Shown: piece by piece, positions 33,940 to 42,349 of the stretch | How positions within the stretch are numbered: position 1 is the stretch's first letter | How the letters are laid out: every line of letters begins with the position of its first letter | Source of the DNA: an uncultured Candidatus Nitrosopumilus sp. | GTDB lineage: Archaea; Thermoproteota; Nitrososphaeria; Nitrososphaerales; Nitrosopumilaceae | NCBI GenBank assembly: GCA_951812655.1 | Contig: OX638319.1 | Coordinates: 682,001-746,000 of the forward strand | Direction of reading: 5' to 3' | DNA: 64,000 nucleotides | Program-made: the position numbers and the translations under genes | Notes under the pieces: generated by a model | Database searches by the model: none | What the model saw: only the letters and a program-made list of their open reading frames with translations | Told to the model about the DNA's origin: nothing

Positions 33940-33940
33940 G

Positions 33941-34285
33941 ATGAGAGAAAGTACAATAATGAAAGTTCACTATGGGACAGCTTTGGCAGCTGTTGCCTTG
34001 GTTGCGGTTCATATTTTGATGCGTCTGACAATGGGGTATTCCGAATCTCTGGAGTATGAAAATGTGCTCGCAAATTACAAATTTGTCCCGTATGCCATAA
34101 TGTTGGAGCTTATCCTGATCCTTCTTTCAGTTCACGGATTTAATGGTCTAAGGGTTATTCTGTTGGAATTGAAACAGGGAAAAATGTATGAAAAAGCCGT
34201 TTCGTATGGTTGCCTTGCTGGAATGATTGGATTAATAGCATATGGTTCAAGAACAATTATTATGACTAACATGGGGATGGTATAG
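33941..34285 (+). CDS. sdhD: Succinate dehydrogenase membrane anchor (SdhD-like)
   Basis: The 114-residue protein has three hydrophobic helices (LAAVALVAVHILMRLTMG, FVPYAIMLELILILLSVHGF, CLAGMIGLIAYGS). His in AVHILM and SVHGFNGLRVI could serve as heme or quinone ligands. I use the ATG at 33941, one base after the sdhC stop, rather than a TTG at 33929 that would overlap sdhC. Confidence 0.78.
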   Translation: MRESTIMKVHYGTALAAVALVAVHILMRLTMGYSESLEYENVLANYKFVPYAIMLELILILLSVHGFNGLRVILLELKQGKMYEKAVSYGCLAGMIGLIAYGSRTIIMTNMGMV

Positions 34286-34287
34286 AA

Positions 34288-35043
34288 ATGGCGCAGGTTT
34301 CTAGCATGTCTGATGGGCAATCTTCCACAATGAAGTCGATCACTCTCAAAATTTCAAGATTCAATCCCGAACATGATGAATCCAGTCAGTTCATGGAATT
34401 CAATGTAAACTATGAAAAATGGACAACTGTTCTGGAAGCAATTCTTGATGTGAAAAAACATTTTGATCATTCTGTAGCTGTTCGTTATTCTTGTAGACAG
34501 GCTACTTGTGGTTCTTGTGGTATGATAATTAATGGAAAACCTAGATTGGCATGTTTTACCAAAATTAGTGAATTGGATTCCAATGTTGTCACTGTTGAAC
34601 CTATGAATAATTTTCCTGTCATTCGTGATTTGGCAGTAAAATTTGAAAGACTCTTTGATACTCATCAAAAAATTAAGCCATATCTAATCCGTGATGACAC
34701 CGAATTAGAATCCGATCAAAAGGAATTCTTGCAAACTCCTGAAGAAGTAGAGCAGTACATACAATTTGCAAATTGTATCAAATGCGGTTTGTGCAATTCT
34801 GCATGTCCTACGATGGCCACTGATTCATCATTTGTCGGTCCTCAGGCACTAGCTCAGGCGTATCGATATGTTGCTGATAGTAGAGATAAGGGAAAAGATT
34901 CGAGGTTAAAAGTCATCGATGATTCACATGGCATTTGGAGATGTCATTTTGCTGGTTCATGTAGTCAAGTATGTCCAAAGGGTGTTGATCCTGCCATGGG
35001 AATTCAATTACTTAGAGGATACATGTTGGGTTTTAGAGACTAA
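34288..35043 (+). CDS. sdhB: Succinate dehydrogenase iron-sulfur subunit
   Basis: The 251-residue subunit carries electrons from FAD to quinone. It shows a [2Fe-2S] site (SCRQATCGSCGM and a later Cys in RLACF), a [4Fe-4S] motif CIKCGLCNSACP, and a third site around CHFAGSCSQVCPKGVDP, which is classical SdhB. The start is the ATG at 34288; internal Met codons at about residues 7 and 15 are possible alternatives. It converges with the MIP18-like gene, stops overlapping by 4 bp. Confidence 0.94.
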   Translation: MAQVSSMSDGQSSTMKSITLKISRFNPEHDESSQFMEFNVNYEKWTTVLEAILDVKKHFDHSVAVRYSCRQATCGSCGMIINGKPRLACFTKISELDSNVVTVEPMNNFPVIRDLAVKFERLFDTHQKIKPYLIRDDTELESDQKEFLQTPEEVEQYIQFANCIKCGLCNSACPTMATDSSFVGPQALAQAYRYVADSRDKGKDSRLKVIDDSHGIWRCHFAGSCSQVCPKGVDPAMGIQLLRGYMLGFRD

Positions 35044-35363
35044 CCTAGTTTCTTCGGATTTGGACTGTTGTTTACTTGATTGTTGATCTGTTCAGCCATG
35101 AAGTGATTTGAAACATTTACTTTTACATCTTTAACGCCTTCTACTTTCAAAAGGTTATCGTGCACATCCTGACATATCTTAAATCCAAATACTGCTGGAC
35201 AGAATGGACTGGTAAGGTGTAGATCAACTTTGACATTACTATCGTTGATGTCCACTTCATCAATTAGTTCTAGTTCTACAATGGATGTGTTGATTTCTGG
35301 ATCTACGATCTTTGACAGCTCATCGAAAATTTTTACTCTCATCAGTTTGATATCTTGGCTCAT
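35040..35363 (-). CDS. MIP18/SufT-like (DUF59) protein
   Basis: The 107-residue protein matches the DUF59 family that assists iron-sulfur cluster maturation: IVDPEINTSIVELELIDEVD, the VDLHLTSPFCPAVFGF segment with the conserved Cys, and a VEGVKDVKVNV end. It sits next to sdhB, which needs three Fe-S clusters, though they are on opposite strands. The ATG at 35363 is chosen by its 24-nt distance to the TATATATA element; an upstream TTG/ATG reading is unlikely. Confidence 0.82.
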   Translation of the reverse strand: MSQDIKLMRVKIFDELSKIVDPEINTSIVELELIDEVDINDSNVKVDLHLTSPFCPAVFGFKICQDVHDNLLKVEGVKDVKVNVSNHFMAEQINNQVNNSPNPKKLG

Positions 35364-35383
35364 GACGAGAAAATCATTGATGC

Positions 35384-35391
35384 TATATATA
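35384..35391. promoter_or_regulatory. Symmetric TATA shared by two divergent genes
   Basis: TATATATA (35384-35391) is centred about 25 nt from the ATG of the DUF59 gene (35363, minus strand) and about 25 nt from the argH ATG (35413, plus strand). Being palindromic it can recruit TBP in either direction. It favours the ATG at 35413 over the adjacent GTG at 35410. Confidence 0.65.
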
Positions 35392-35412
35392 ACCATTTTA
35401 GAACCATAGGTG

Positions 35413-36873
35413 ATGTATCGATCTCGTCTTGGGACTAATTTGAGTGATATTACATTGGATTACGTTTCATCAATTAGTGATGACTCTGAAATCGCGCTTT
35501 ATGATATCTTGGGAAGTCAGGCACATTCTTTGATGCTATTCCAAAATGACATAATTTCAAAAAAGGATGCAAAAAAAATTTTATCTGCTTTAGAGAACTT
35601 AAAAAATAAAAAATTTGATTCTTCTTCTGGTGCTGAAGACATTCATGAACTAATTGAATCGTTGATTATCAAAGAAGCTGGGATGGAAAGTGGTGGCAAA
35701 ATGCATACTGCAAGATCACGTAATGATCAGGTTGTCTTAGACATACGAATGAAAATTCGAGATGATATCAATATTCTTTGTAATTGTCTATTGGACACAA
35801 TCGAAGCTCTTGTGTCGGTGGCTAAAAATCACCAGAAAACAATAATGCCTCTTTACACTCATTTGCAACAAGCTCAGGCAGGTCTGTTTTCTCATTACCT
35901 GTTGGCTCATGCTGATATTTTGACTAGGGATTTTGAAAGACTGTATGAAACATTTCGGCGAATCAATCATAGTCCTCTTGGTGCTGGTCCCGTTGGAGGT
36001 ACAAGTATACCCATTGACAGACATAGTACTGCAAAGATGCTAGGTTTTGACGGACTTGTTGAAAATTCTCTTGACGCAACAAGTGCACGTGATTTTGTAG
36101 CAGAATATGTGTCTGTGATTTCTATATTGATGACCAATTTGAGTAGAATCTCTGAAGATTTTGTGATCTGGTCTACGTCGGAATTCTCTTTTATCGAACT
36201 TTCAGATGAATTCACATCCCCTTCAAGTGTAATGCCTCAGAAAAAAAATCCTGATATATTGGAATTAACTAGAGGCAAAACTGCTGAAATAATTGGAAAT
36301 TTAACTGCCATTTTGACAACTGTCAAAGGTCTTGCATCTGGTTATGGGCGTGATTTACAACAAGTAAAATCATCTATTTGGTCCACATCCAGAATATCTA
36401 TCAGTGCATTGTTAATCATAAAATCAATTCTTCTTACATTGAAGGTAAATGTAAAGAAGATGAAAAAAGTGACCGAATCAAGTAATCTCATTGCATTGGA
36501 TATTGCTGAGAAATTGGTCCAAGAGGGTATTCCGTTTAGAGTGACTCATAAAATTTCTGGAATTCTGGTTCAACTCTCACATAATTCAAAAAAACCTATC
36601 TCAAAACTAACTTTGTCTGAAATAGAAGAATCTGTTACTGGTACAAAAGTTGATCCTGTACTTGTTTCAAAAATTATCTCTACCACGACAGTTGTGTCAT
36701 CTCTCAAAGACAGAAAATCTTTTGGTTCTTCAGGTTCTAATGAACAAAAGAGGATGATTTCTGATAGATCTGAATTAATCAATAAATTTAGAAGCGATGT
36801 GTCCGAAAGAGAAAATAAAATTAATTCCTCCATCGGTGAACTAGAACGTCAAATTAGCAGAATAATTGAGTGA
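35413..36873 (+). CDS. argH: Argininosuccinate lyase
   Basis: The 486-residue enzyme of arginine biosynthesis cleaves argininosuccinate to arginine and fumarate. It carries the superfamily signature SSVMPQKKNPDI (from about residue 268), the HTARSRNDQV region and THLQQAQ, plus GPVGGTS. Length is slightly above average because of a basic, Ser-rich C-terminus. No other arg gene is adjacent. The fumarate it makes feeds the same TCA reactions as sdh, though no link is needed. Confidence 0.95.
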   Translation: MYRSRLGTNLSDITLDYVSSISDDSEIALYDILGSQAHSLMLFQNDIISKKDAKKILSALENLKNKKFDSSSGAEDIHELIESLIIKEAGMESGGKMHTARSRNDQVVLDIRMKIRDDINILCNCLLDTIEALVSVAKNHQKTIMPLYTHLQQAQAGLFSHYLLAHADILTRDFERLYETFRRINHSPLGAGPVGGTSIPIDRHSTAKMLGFDGLVENSLDATSARDFVAEYVSVISILMTNLSRISEDFVIWSTSEFSFIELSDEFTSPSSVMPQKKNPDILELTRGKTAEIIGNLTAILTTVKGLASGYGRDLQQVKSSIWSTSRISISALLIIKSILLTLKVNVKKMKKVTESSNLIALDIAEKLVQEGIPFRVTHKISGILVQLSHNSKKPISKLTLSEIEESVTGTKVDPVLVSKIISTTTVVSSLKDRKSFGSSGSNEQKRMISDRSELINKFRSDVSERENKINSSIGELERQISRIIE

Positions 36874-36890
36874 ACATAATGATAGAGGAG

Positions 36891-36964
36891 CGGGTCTAAA
36901 GGGATTCGGACCCTTGACAACCGGATTAAAAGTCCGGTGCGCTACCTGGCTGCGCCATAGACCC
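36891..36964 (-). tRNA. tRNA-Lys (anticodon TTT)
   Basis: Acceptor GGGTCTA/TAGACCC pairs perfectly with discriminator G. Anticodon stem CCGGA/TCCGG closes the loop CTTTTAA (anticodon TTT). T-arm AAGGG-TCCGAAT-CCCTT has TCCGAAT instead of the usual TTCGAAT. No intron and no encoded CCA seen. Confidence 0.92.
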
Positions 36965-37059
36965 TCGCAAAAAATATCTTATTGTATAATTTAGTCTTTT
37001 ACAAAAGATTTTGCCGTGACAGAAACTTTTAATCTGGCAATTTGTCTTAAAGAATTCGT

Positions 37060-37134
37060 GCCCTTGTAGTATAGCCCGGTCTAGAATTCGGCCCTGTCAC
37101 GGCTGAGACGCGTGTTCAAATCCCGCCGAGGGCG
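37060..37134 (+). tRNA. tRNA-Asp (anticodon GTC), T-stem mismatch
   Basis: Acceptor GCCCTTG/CGAGGGC pairs with one T-G, discriminator G, and CCA is encoded (37135-37137). The loop CTGTCAC gives anticodon GTC. The T-stem GCGTG/CCCGC contains a T-C mismatch (37113 with 37123), which is unusual in a functional tRNA. Confidence 0.88.
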
Positions 37135-37199
37135 CCATTATTTCTATTTTGATCAACTAGTCGCTGTCATTCTTTTTTTGGGATGTTTATGACATTATT

Positions 37200-37214
37200 T
37201 TCGCCAAAGGCGAA
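37200..37214. promoter_or_regulatory. Perfect inverted repeat TTCGCC-AAA-GGCGAA
   Basis: The 6-bp arms lie about 30 bp upstream of the TATA-like ATATTAAAAT (37241-37250) of the next gene pair. It could be an activator/repressor site of the coiled-coil/HemA-like operon, or a hairpin ending the tRNA-Asp transcript. Confidence 0.45.
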
Positions 37215-37271
37215 TTAAGTGACTCATATTTCCCACAAGAATATTAAAATTCAGGCAATTTTACTCAAAAT

Positions 37272-37985
37272 ATGATGTCTGAAGAGAAAAAAGAATCTGG
37301 GGTACAAGAAAAACCTACTGAGAGTATGGCATCAGAAAAACCTGCCAAGGAGGACATTGCTAAAGACGAATCCACAAAGACTGTGGATAATGTAAAAGTA
37401 GTGTTTAGTGCATCTGAAAAAGCCGAAGCTGCAGCCAAAGCTGCTGAAGAGGCAGAAAATGCCTTAAAGGAGGCTATGGCGAAAGTTGAAGCAGCAAAAG
37501 CTGAGGCTGAATCTGCTGCAGAAGAAGAATACAAAGCAATTGCAGCTGAAGTAAAAGCTGACGCTGCCAAAAAATCTGATTATACGTTTAAGAGAAAAGG
37601 TGAGGAGATCTTTAGACGAGAAATGGGAGAACCTGAGTTTTTCTTAGATAAAAAAGATAGGTTCTTGAGACCTATTTTGACTCCTGAGGAACAGGAATCT
37701 CTTACAAGAAAAGCAGAAACACCGCATGATCAAACTCCTGCATATGTTCCTGAACATGTCTTAAGTCCCGAATTTGAAGGTGTTTCAAATTATGAGCGTG
37801 GTGTAGATTCATTTTTGGATGAATTGAAACAAAAATTTGAGAAATTAAAAAATGATCCTGATGCTTCTGAAAAAGAAATCATGGATACTAAAAATGAAAT
37901 TACTTATTTGGAGTCATTACATGAAAATTTCTATATCGGAATGAACGTGTTCAGAACTGCAAAAGGCGGAAGGGATAAGTCCTAA
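37272..37985 (+). CDS. Hypothetical coiled-coil protein upstream of HemA-like gene
   Basis: The 237-residue cytosolic protein has an Lys/Glu/Ala-rich, low-complexity N-terminal coiled coil (about 45-100), followed by a more structured part (EPEFFLDKKDRFLRPILTPE and FLDELKQKFEKLKN). There is no signal peptide or membrane segment. TATA spacing supports the ATG at 37272, though 37275 is equally close. Only about 18 bp separate it from the HemA-like gene, so the two are likely cotranscribed; it may be a partner or regulator of tetrapyrrole synthesis, by position only. Confidence 0.6.
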   Translation: MMSEEKKESGVQEKPTESMASEKPAKEDIAKDESTKTVDNVKVVFSASEKAEAAAKAAEEAENALKEAMAKVEAAKAEAESAAEEEYKAIAAEVKADAAKKSDYTFKRKGEEIFRREMGEPEFFLDKKDRFLRPILTPEEQESLTRKAETPHDQTPAYVPEHVLSPEFEGVSNYERGVDSFLDELKQKFEKLKNDPDASEKEIMDTKNEITYLESLHENFYIGMNVFRTAKGGRDKS

Positions 37986-38003
37986 AATTAAAAGGTGGAT
38001 GAA

Positions 38004-39080
38004 ATGAGTCAGATATCTTTTGATGTAATGAATGCGAGAGTCACTTTCAAGAATGTTCCTATCCACACGTTAGCAAAATTCACTTTCAAAGATGTTCACG
38101 CAGCATGTGAGGAGTTCAAGAAAATCCCTGGTGTTGATGAATGTGTAATTGTTCAAACAGCAAGCAGGGTGGAAATTTTTACCGTCAGCAATGTTGAAAC
38201 TGATGACTCTCCTGATGCAAGAAGGGCAGAAGGCAAGGCACTCGTGTTGAATCAAATCAAAGACACCTGGGTATCTTTATCCTCATTAGAGCAAATTGAC
38301 ATAGATCATTTTGATCAAACCATGGAGCTCTACAAGGGTGATGACGTCTATTTGCATCTGTTGCGTTTGGCTTCTGGATTAGATTCTGTTGTTGTAGGAA
38401 AGCAGGAGATTTTTGATGAGATAATTCTTTCTCATGCTAAAGCAAAGAGTGCTGGTCTATCCGGTCATGTCCTCAACAAATTATTTGAAAGTGTCATCAG
38501 ATTGGCTATTCGAATGAGGGATACTACAGGAATTTCAAAGGACGTAGTATCATTAGGTGATGTTGCTGTAAAACTTGTTGATGAGAAAGCAGGTCTTGAT
38601 CCAAAAAAGAAGGTGTTGGTTGTGGGAACCGGTGAGCCTGCAGCAATGCTTGCAAAAACCTTGAACAAAAAAGAAATTGTATTTGATGTCGCAAGTAGGG
38701 GAATTGAACGTGCTACTGGATTTACCACCATCTTGGGAGGGACTCCTATAGACTTCAATGATGTTTTGGCAAAATTTGATAAATATGATATTATTTTTGT
38801 TGCTACAACATCAGACTACTTCTTAATCACCTATGATAGAATTAGATTGTTAATGGAAGAAAAGAAAAAAGGGACGTTGATTTTGGATCTGTCTGATCCC
38901 AGAACTGTTGATGAAGGAATCACTGTACTTCCTGGAATCAAGCTGTTATTCAAAGATCAGGTTGCAGAAATCTTTGAAGAAAGTGTAAAAGCTAGATCAG
39001 GTGTTGTACCTGCAGTGGAGAAGATCATTGAGAAAGAACTTCCGATATTATCTGCTAGAATGAAAAGAATTGATGCTTAA
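38004..39080 (+). CDS. hemA: Glutamyl-tRNA reductase-like protein lacking the catalytic Cys
   Basis: The 358-residue protein follows the GluTR plan: N-terminal domain, RLASGLDSVVVGKQEIFDEI, Rossmann domain (KKVLVVGTGEPAAMLAKTL) and a short C-terminal dimer region; GluTR normally has about 400-430 residues. GluTR reduces glutamyl-tRNA to glutamate-1-semialdehyde for heme and B12. Its nucleophile is Cys in the motif TCNRxE; here the aligned sequence is QTASRVE, so Cys is Ala53 and Asn is Ser. The nearest Cys is Cys47, six residues before. Either this lineage uses another residue or the protein has a different function. The ATG at 38004 follows an AGGTGG Shine-Dalgarno-like stretch. Confidence 0.75.
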   Translation: MSQISFDVMNARVTFKNVPIHTLAKFTFKDVHAACEEFKKIPGVDECVIVQTASRVEIFTVSNVETDDSPDARRAEGKALVLNQIKDTWVSLSSLEQIDIDHFDQTMELYKGDDVYLHLLRLASGLDSVVVGKQEIFDEIILSHAKAKSAGLSGHVLNKLFESVIRLAIRMRDTTGISKDVVSLGDVAVKLVDEKAGLDPKKKVLVVGTGEPAAMLAKTLNKKEIVFDVASRGIERATGFTTILGGTPIDFNDVLAKFDKYDIIFVATTSDYFLITYDRIRLLMEEKKKGTLILDLSDPRTVDEGITVLPGIKLLFKDQVAEIFEESVKARSGVVPAVEKIIEKELPILSARMKRIDA

Positions 39081-39086
39081 TTAATT

Positions 39087-39254
39087 CTATAACCCTTGTT
39101 TTCTTAAGAGAAATTGTGTAACTGCTTCTTTTGAATAGTCTATGCCGTGCACTTCATCAGTGTGTCGTCTAAATTCCTCTATGACAGTTTCTATTTCTCC
39201 TTCAGCCACAAAGTCACAATCAAAACCATAATCCCTACACTTGAGTTTTGCCAT
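39087..39254 (-). CDS. DUF1059 family small protein
   Basis: The 55-residue protein reads MAKLKCRDYGFDCDFVAEGE with a later FRRHTDEVHGIDYS, the Cys-x6-Cys and His-x4-His arrangement of DUF1059. The start is the ATG at 39254; a longer frame to 39290 begins with a hydrophobic stretch lacking support. A TATA-like TTTTTATATCG lies upstream. Function unknown; probably a small metal-binding protein, paralog of the gene at 11006-11182. Confidence 0.72.
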   Translation of the reverse strand: MAKLKCRDYGFDCDFVAEGEIETVIEEFRRHTDEVHGIDYSKEAVTQFLLRKQGL

Positions 39255-39365
39255 AATTTTGGAAAAAATAATCGATATAAAAATCCACACGTATTGAGTT
39301 GATATTCTGCTCTTACTGTATCTCTAACATTATAGTTCTATTGTTAATTTCTGAAATGTATGCTC

Positions 39366-40208
39366 TTATCCGTATGACTCAAACTTAATACCAAAACTCC
39401 CATCTGGCTTTTTTTCATGTTCCGTAACGAATCCTTGTGGTCCTAAATAATCAATTACGCCGTCAATTGTCCCTTGATATCCACAGATGTATATGATTGC
39501 ATTTTCTGGAGTAAGCTTTTCCCCTACCATTTCTTCAACTGGTGACAATCCTGTTTTTTTATCTGGTTTGAAAAATGATTCAACTCTTCCTACATGACCA
39601 TTCCAAGATCTGTTGAAGAATTCTTTTGGTCTGCTAATTGCAGCTCTGTATCTAAAGTTCCATTGATCTCTTCCTCTTTTTTCACTTTCTAATTCAAAAT
39701 CAGTTAGCAGGCGTTTGTAGCTTAATTCATCCACATAACTTGCACCATGAAGAATGATAACTTCTCGTTTATCATTTGTATCATGGAAATGTTTTGCAAA
39801 TGCAATAAACGGTGCTAATCCGGTACCTCCTCCAACACAAATGACTCTTCTATTGTCTTTTTTTCCATTGTGTAACGTGTCACTAATTTGTAGTGCTGCT
39901 CCTGTTGGATCTCCTAGAGCTACCTCATCGCCTACACTTAGGTAAAACAATTCTGTAGTTACACGACCAGGAAGTGGTTTTCTAACCCATCTGATGACAA
40001 ATTCAAAATAGTCTCTATTTTCGGCATGTGATGCAATTGAATATGCCCTTCTGACCACTTTTTTTTCTGCAGGTATTGGTAGACCTATTGTCAAAAATTG
40101 ACCTGTTTTGTATTCAGGCATTCCATTTTCTGGAAGCAATCGTATGATCACAAGATCCTCTTTGAGTAACTCCCTATAGATGACCTTGGCTTTCATCTCA
40201 GTAACCAT
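39366..40208 (-). CDS. Ferredoxin-NADP+ reductase, copy 2
   Basis: The 280-residue paralog of the reductase at 28203-29048 has the same motifs: RRAYSIASHAENRDYFEFVI, GGGTGLAPFIAFAKHFHDTN and YICGYQGTIDGVIDYL. The two proteins begin alike (MVTEMKAKV.. versus MVVDNKATV..), fixing the ATG at 40208. A TATA-like element (ATATATTTATCC) lies about 30 nt upstream and an inverted repeat further up. Two reductases could serve two ferredoxins or opposite directions of flow. Confidence 0.9.
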   Translation of the reverse strand: MVTEMKAKVIYRELLKEDLVIIRLLPENGMPEYKTGQFLTIGLPIPAEKKVVRRAYSIASHAENRDYFEFVIRWVRKPLPGRVTTELFYLSVGDEVALGDPTGAALQISDTLHNGKKDNRRVICVGGGTGLAPFIAFAKHFHDTNDKREVIILHGASYVDELSYKRLLTDFELESEKRGRDQWNFRYRAAISRPKEFFNRSWNGHVGRVESFFKPDKKTGLSPVEEMVGEKLTPENAIIYICGYQGTIDGVIDYLGPQGFVTEHEKKPDGSFGIKFESYG

Positions 40209-40268
40209 ACAAGATGCTTTTTCTTGACTTTGGATAAATATATTTCTGTCATGATGTCTTCCAAAATC

Positions 40269-40290
40269 CCACAATCATTCAAAATTGTGG
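40269..40290. promoter_or_regulatory. Inverted repeat CCACAAT..ATTGTGG
   Basis: CCACAAT (40269-40275) and ATTGTGG (40284-40290) pair perfectly across 8 bp. The direct repeat AAAATTGTG recurs just beyond. It lies upstream of the TATA box of reductase copy 2, a location suited to an activator; the bound protein is unknown. Confidence 0.4.
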
Positions 40291-40350
40291 TAAAAATTGT
40301 GAAATCATCCTAAAAATACAGAATATGAAAAATATGCATTTGTGATAAAT

Positions 40351-41151
40351 TCATTGATTGATCTGAGACATTATCTCGTCAAGAATTTTTTGGTTTGCGG
40401 CTGCAATAAATGAAACCCTTGTTTGATAGCTGAGATCTGCATCGAGTGGTTTTAGTTCTGCATCTAATAACAAACCACCTGCCTCTTTAACAATCACGTA
40501 ACCTGCAGCAATATCCTGAATCCTGATTTTGTCTCTAAAATCAATAAAAATATCCATCAATCCTCTTGCAAACATTGCCATTTCTAGTGCGTTAGCACCA
40601 AAATGTCTGGTATGATTATGATTTTCAAAAATTGGGTGCATCTTATTCATCAACTCGATCGATGAACCAGATGTGTTGATTCCAACTATTTTGTAGATTG
40701 GATCTTTATTGTGAACTTTGATTTGCTCATTTTCAAAAAATGCGCCTTTGTTTTTAGATGCCCAGTACATCTCACCATTTGAAAGATTTGTTATTACTCC
40801 GTCTGTAATTGAACTAAGCTTATTTTCAGTTGCAAAAGCTAATGAGCTACAGAAAAAAGGTACGCCCCTTACTGCATTTGCAGATCCATCAATAGCATCC
40901 ATGATTACAAATCCTTTTGATTTGTCTGATATCTCAACCCGTCCGCATTCTTCACCCAACACTATGCAATCAAAATTTATTTCTTTGAGATAATCTAGAA
41001 CTGTTTTTTCAGCAATTATGTCAATGTTTCTTGAAGTATCTCCCCCTGCCCCAATACCAAAATCACCCGCGGCATTATCTGTTCCTGGAAGATCTTTTAC
41101 ATTCGCGTAAATTCTGTTGGAAGCTTCACGAAGAATTTCAACAACTTCCAT
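40351..41151 (-). CDS. Inositol monophosphatase-family enzyme
   Basis: This 266-residue Mg2+-dependent sugar phosphatase has the metal-binding motifs GEECGRVE and DAIDGSANAVRGVPFF, plus IQDIAAGYVIVKEAGG near the end, typical of the IMPase/FBPase family. In archaea such enzymes hydrolyse inositol-1-phosphate or fructose-1,6-bisphosphate; which one cannot be told. It stands alone, divergent from the hypothetical gene at 41234. Confidence 0.85.
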   Translation of the reverse strand: MEVVEILREASNRIYANVKDLPGTDNAAGDFGIGAGGDTSRNIDIIAEKTVLDYLKEINFDCIVLGEECGRVEISDKSKGFVIMDAIDGSANAVRGVPFFCSSLAFATENKLSSITDGVITNLSNGEMYWASKNKGAFFENEQIKVHNKDPIYKIVGINTSGSSIELMNKMHPIFENHNHTRHFGANALEMAMFARGLMDIFIDFRDKIRIQDIAAGYVIVKEAGGLLLDAELKPLDADLSYQTRVSFIAAANQKILDEIMSQINQ

Positions 41152-41233
41152 ATTGTAAAACCAGACATTCGTAATTTAAGTGAAGAAAAATTTCTTTTGA
41201 AAGCATAAATAACAATAAAGAAGCTAAACGTTT

Positions 41234-42349
41234 GTGAGTGGCAAAGATCAATCTGTAATTAGTAAAGAATCTTTGATGAGTACCAAACCCGGAAAACAGA
41301 TTATGAAACAGGCTTTATTCAAATCTAAAGGTTACAAATTATTCAATAAATACAAGGAAGAAACCGAAAATCAGTTTCCTGATTTTGCAGTTAGATTTGC
41401 AAAGGGATTGCTTGCAGAAATTAAATCAGATACAAATCCTAATGCTACCCAGCAATCTTTTGGTAATGAGGTTGGTTCTACTGAAATCATTCTAAATTCC
41501 TCAGAAATTGGGCCTATAAAATCAAAATTAGAAAGTCTTGAGGTAATGCAAGATAGGGTAAATCGAATTTTAAATTCAAATTTTGTTAAAATGACGTTTC
41601 CTGTTTTTAATGGACTGTTTGATGCGGCAGCAGAATACTCTGGAAGAGATGATCCGCAACTAAAACAGGATATGGTTGAAGGTCATATTCTTGCAATCGA
41701 TCTAAGTGAGCCTATGGACAGAATTGTGGATAAAGACGAAGATTTAGAATTCCTTGACGATTACAAATTGATGAATCCTTACATATTGAAATTGGCACGA
41801 GATAAAATTTCAAAAGGTGGAGAAAAAGTCCTCCAAGAATTTGAAGCGGGATTTGAAGATGCACGGGTTGGACAATATCTCGATGAAAAATTGAAATCAA
41901 AACCTACAGAAATAACTGAGGAAGAAATGAGTATGTCTTACAAAAAATATCGTGCTGTAATGGGAACTGCTGGAAGAAACATGGCTTTGGCAGAAAGACC
42001 TTTAGGAGAAATCTTCTATTTGGGTATGGCTAGGGCTGCTGAAGGTGTTGGATGTGGAAATGAAATTGAAGATTCTATTAAACACGGATTTGTTAAAATT
42101 CCTTCTTGGCCTTTGTATTACTCATTATTGGCAAATGATGTCAAAAAAGGATTTGATATTACATTGGAGAAAAGTAATTTGTACTTGCATGATGCCCGAT
42201 TAACCCTTGAACTATTGCCTGATGATTTTTCTCATAAGGAATTCTTGGAATTCTTGTTTTTAACCGTGGATCATTACAATCAATTCTGGTTCAACAAATT
42301 ACAAAAGGCTGACAAATGGTCTGAGTTTACTTCTAAACTTCCCAAGTGA
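41234..42349 (+). CDS. Hypothetical protein cotranscribed with rfcL
   Basis: The 371-residue, mostly helical, soluble protein has no signal peptide or membrane segment and no recognised motif; a Glu/Lys-rich N-terminal part is followed by segments such as GRNMALAERPLGEIFYLGMA. GTG start. Its stop overlaps the GTG start of rfcL by GTGA, so translation is coupled, which hints at a replication role. A thaumarchaeal family by appearance. Confidence 0.55.
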   Translation: MSGKDQSVISKESLMSTKPGKQIMKQALFKSKGYKLFNKYKEETENQFPDFAVRFAKGLLAEIKSDTNPNATQQSFGNEVGSTEIILNSSEIGPIKSKLESLEVMQDRVNRILNSNFVKMTFPVFNGLFDAAAEYSGRDDPQLKQDMVEGHILAIDLSEPMDRIVDKDEDLEFLDDYKLMNPYILKLARDKISKGGEKVLQEFEAGFEDARVGQYLDEKLKSKPTEITEEEMSMSYKKYRAVMGTAGRNMALAERPLGEIFYLGMARAAEGVGCGNEIEDSIKHGFVKIPSWPLYYSLLANDVKKGFDITLEKSNLYLHDARLTLELLPDDFSHKEFLEFLFLTVDHYNQFWFNKLQKADKWSEFTSKLPK

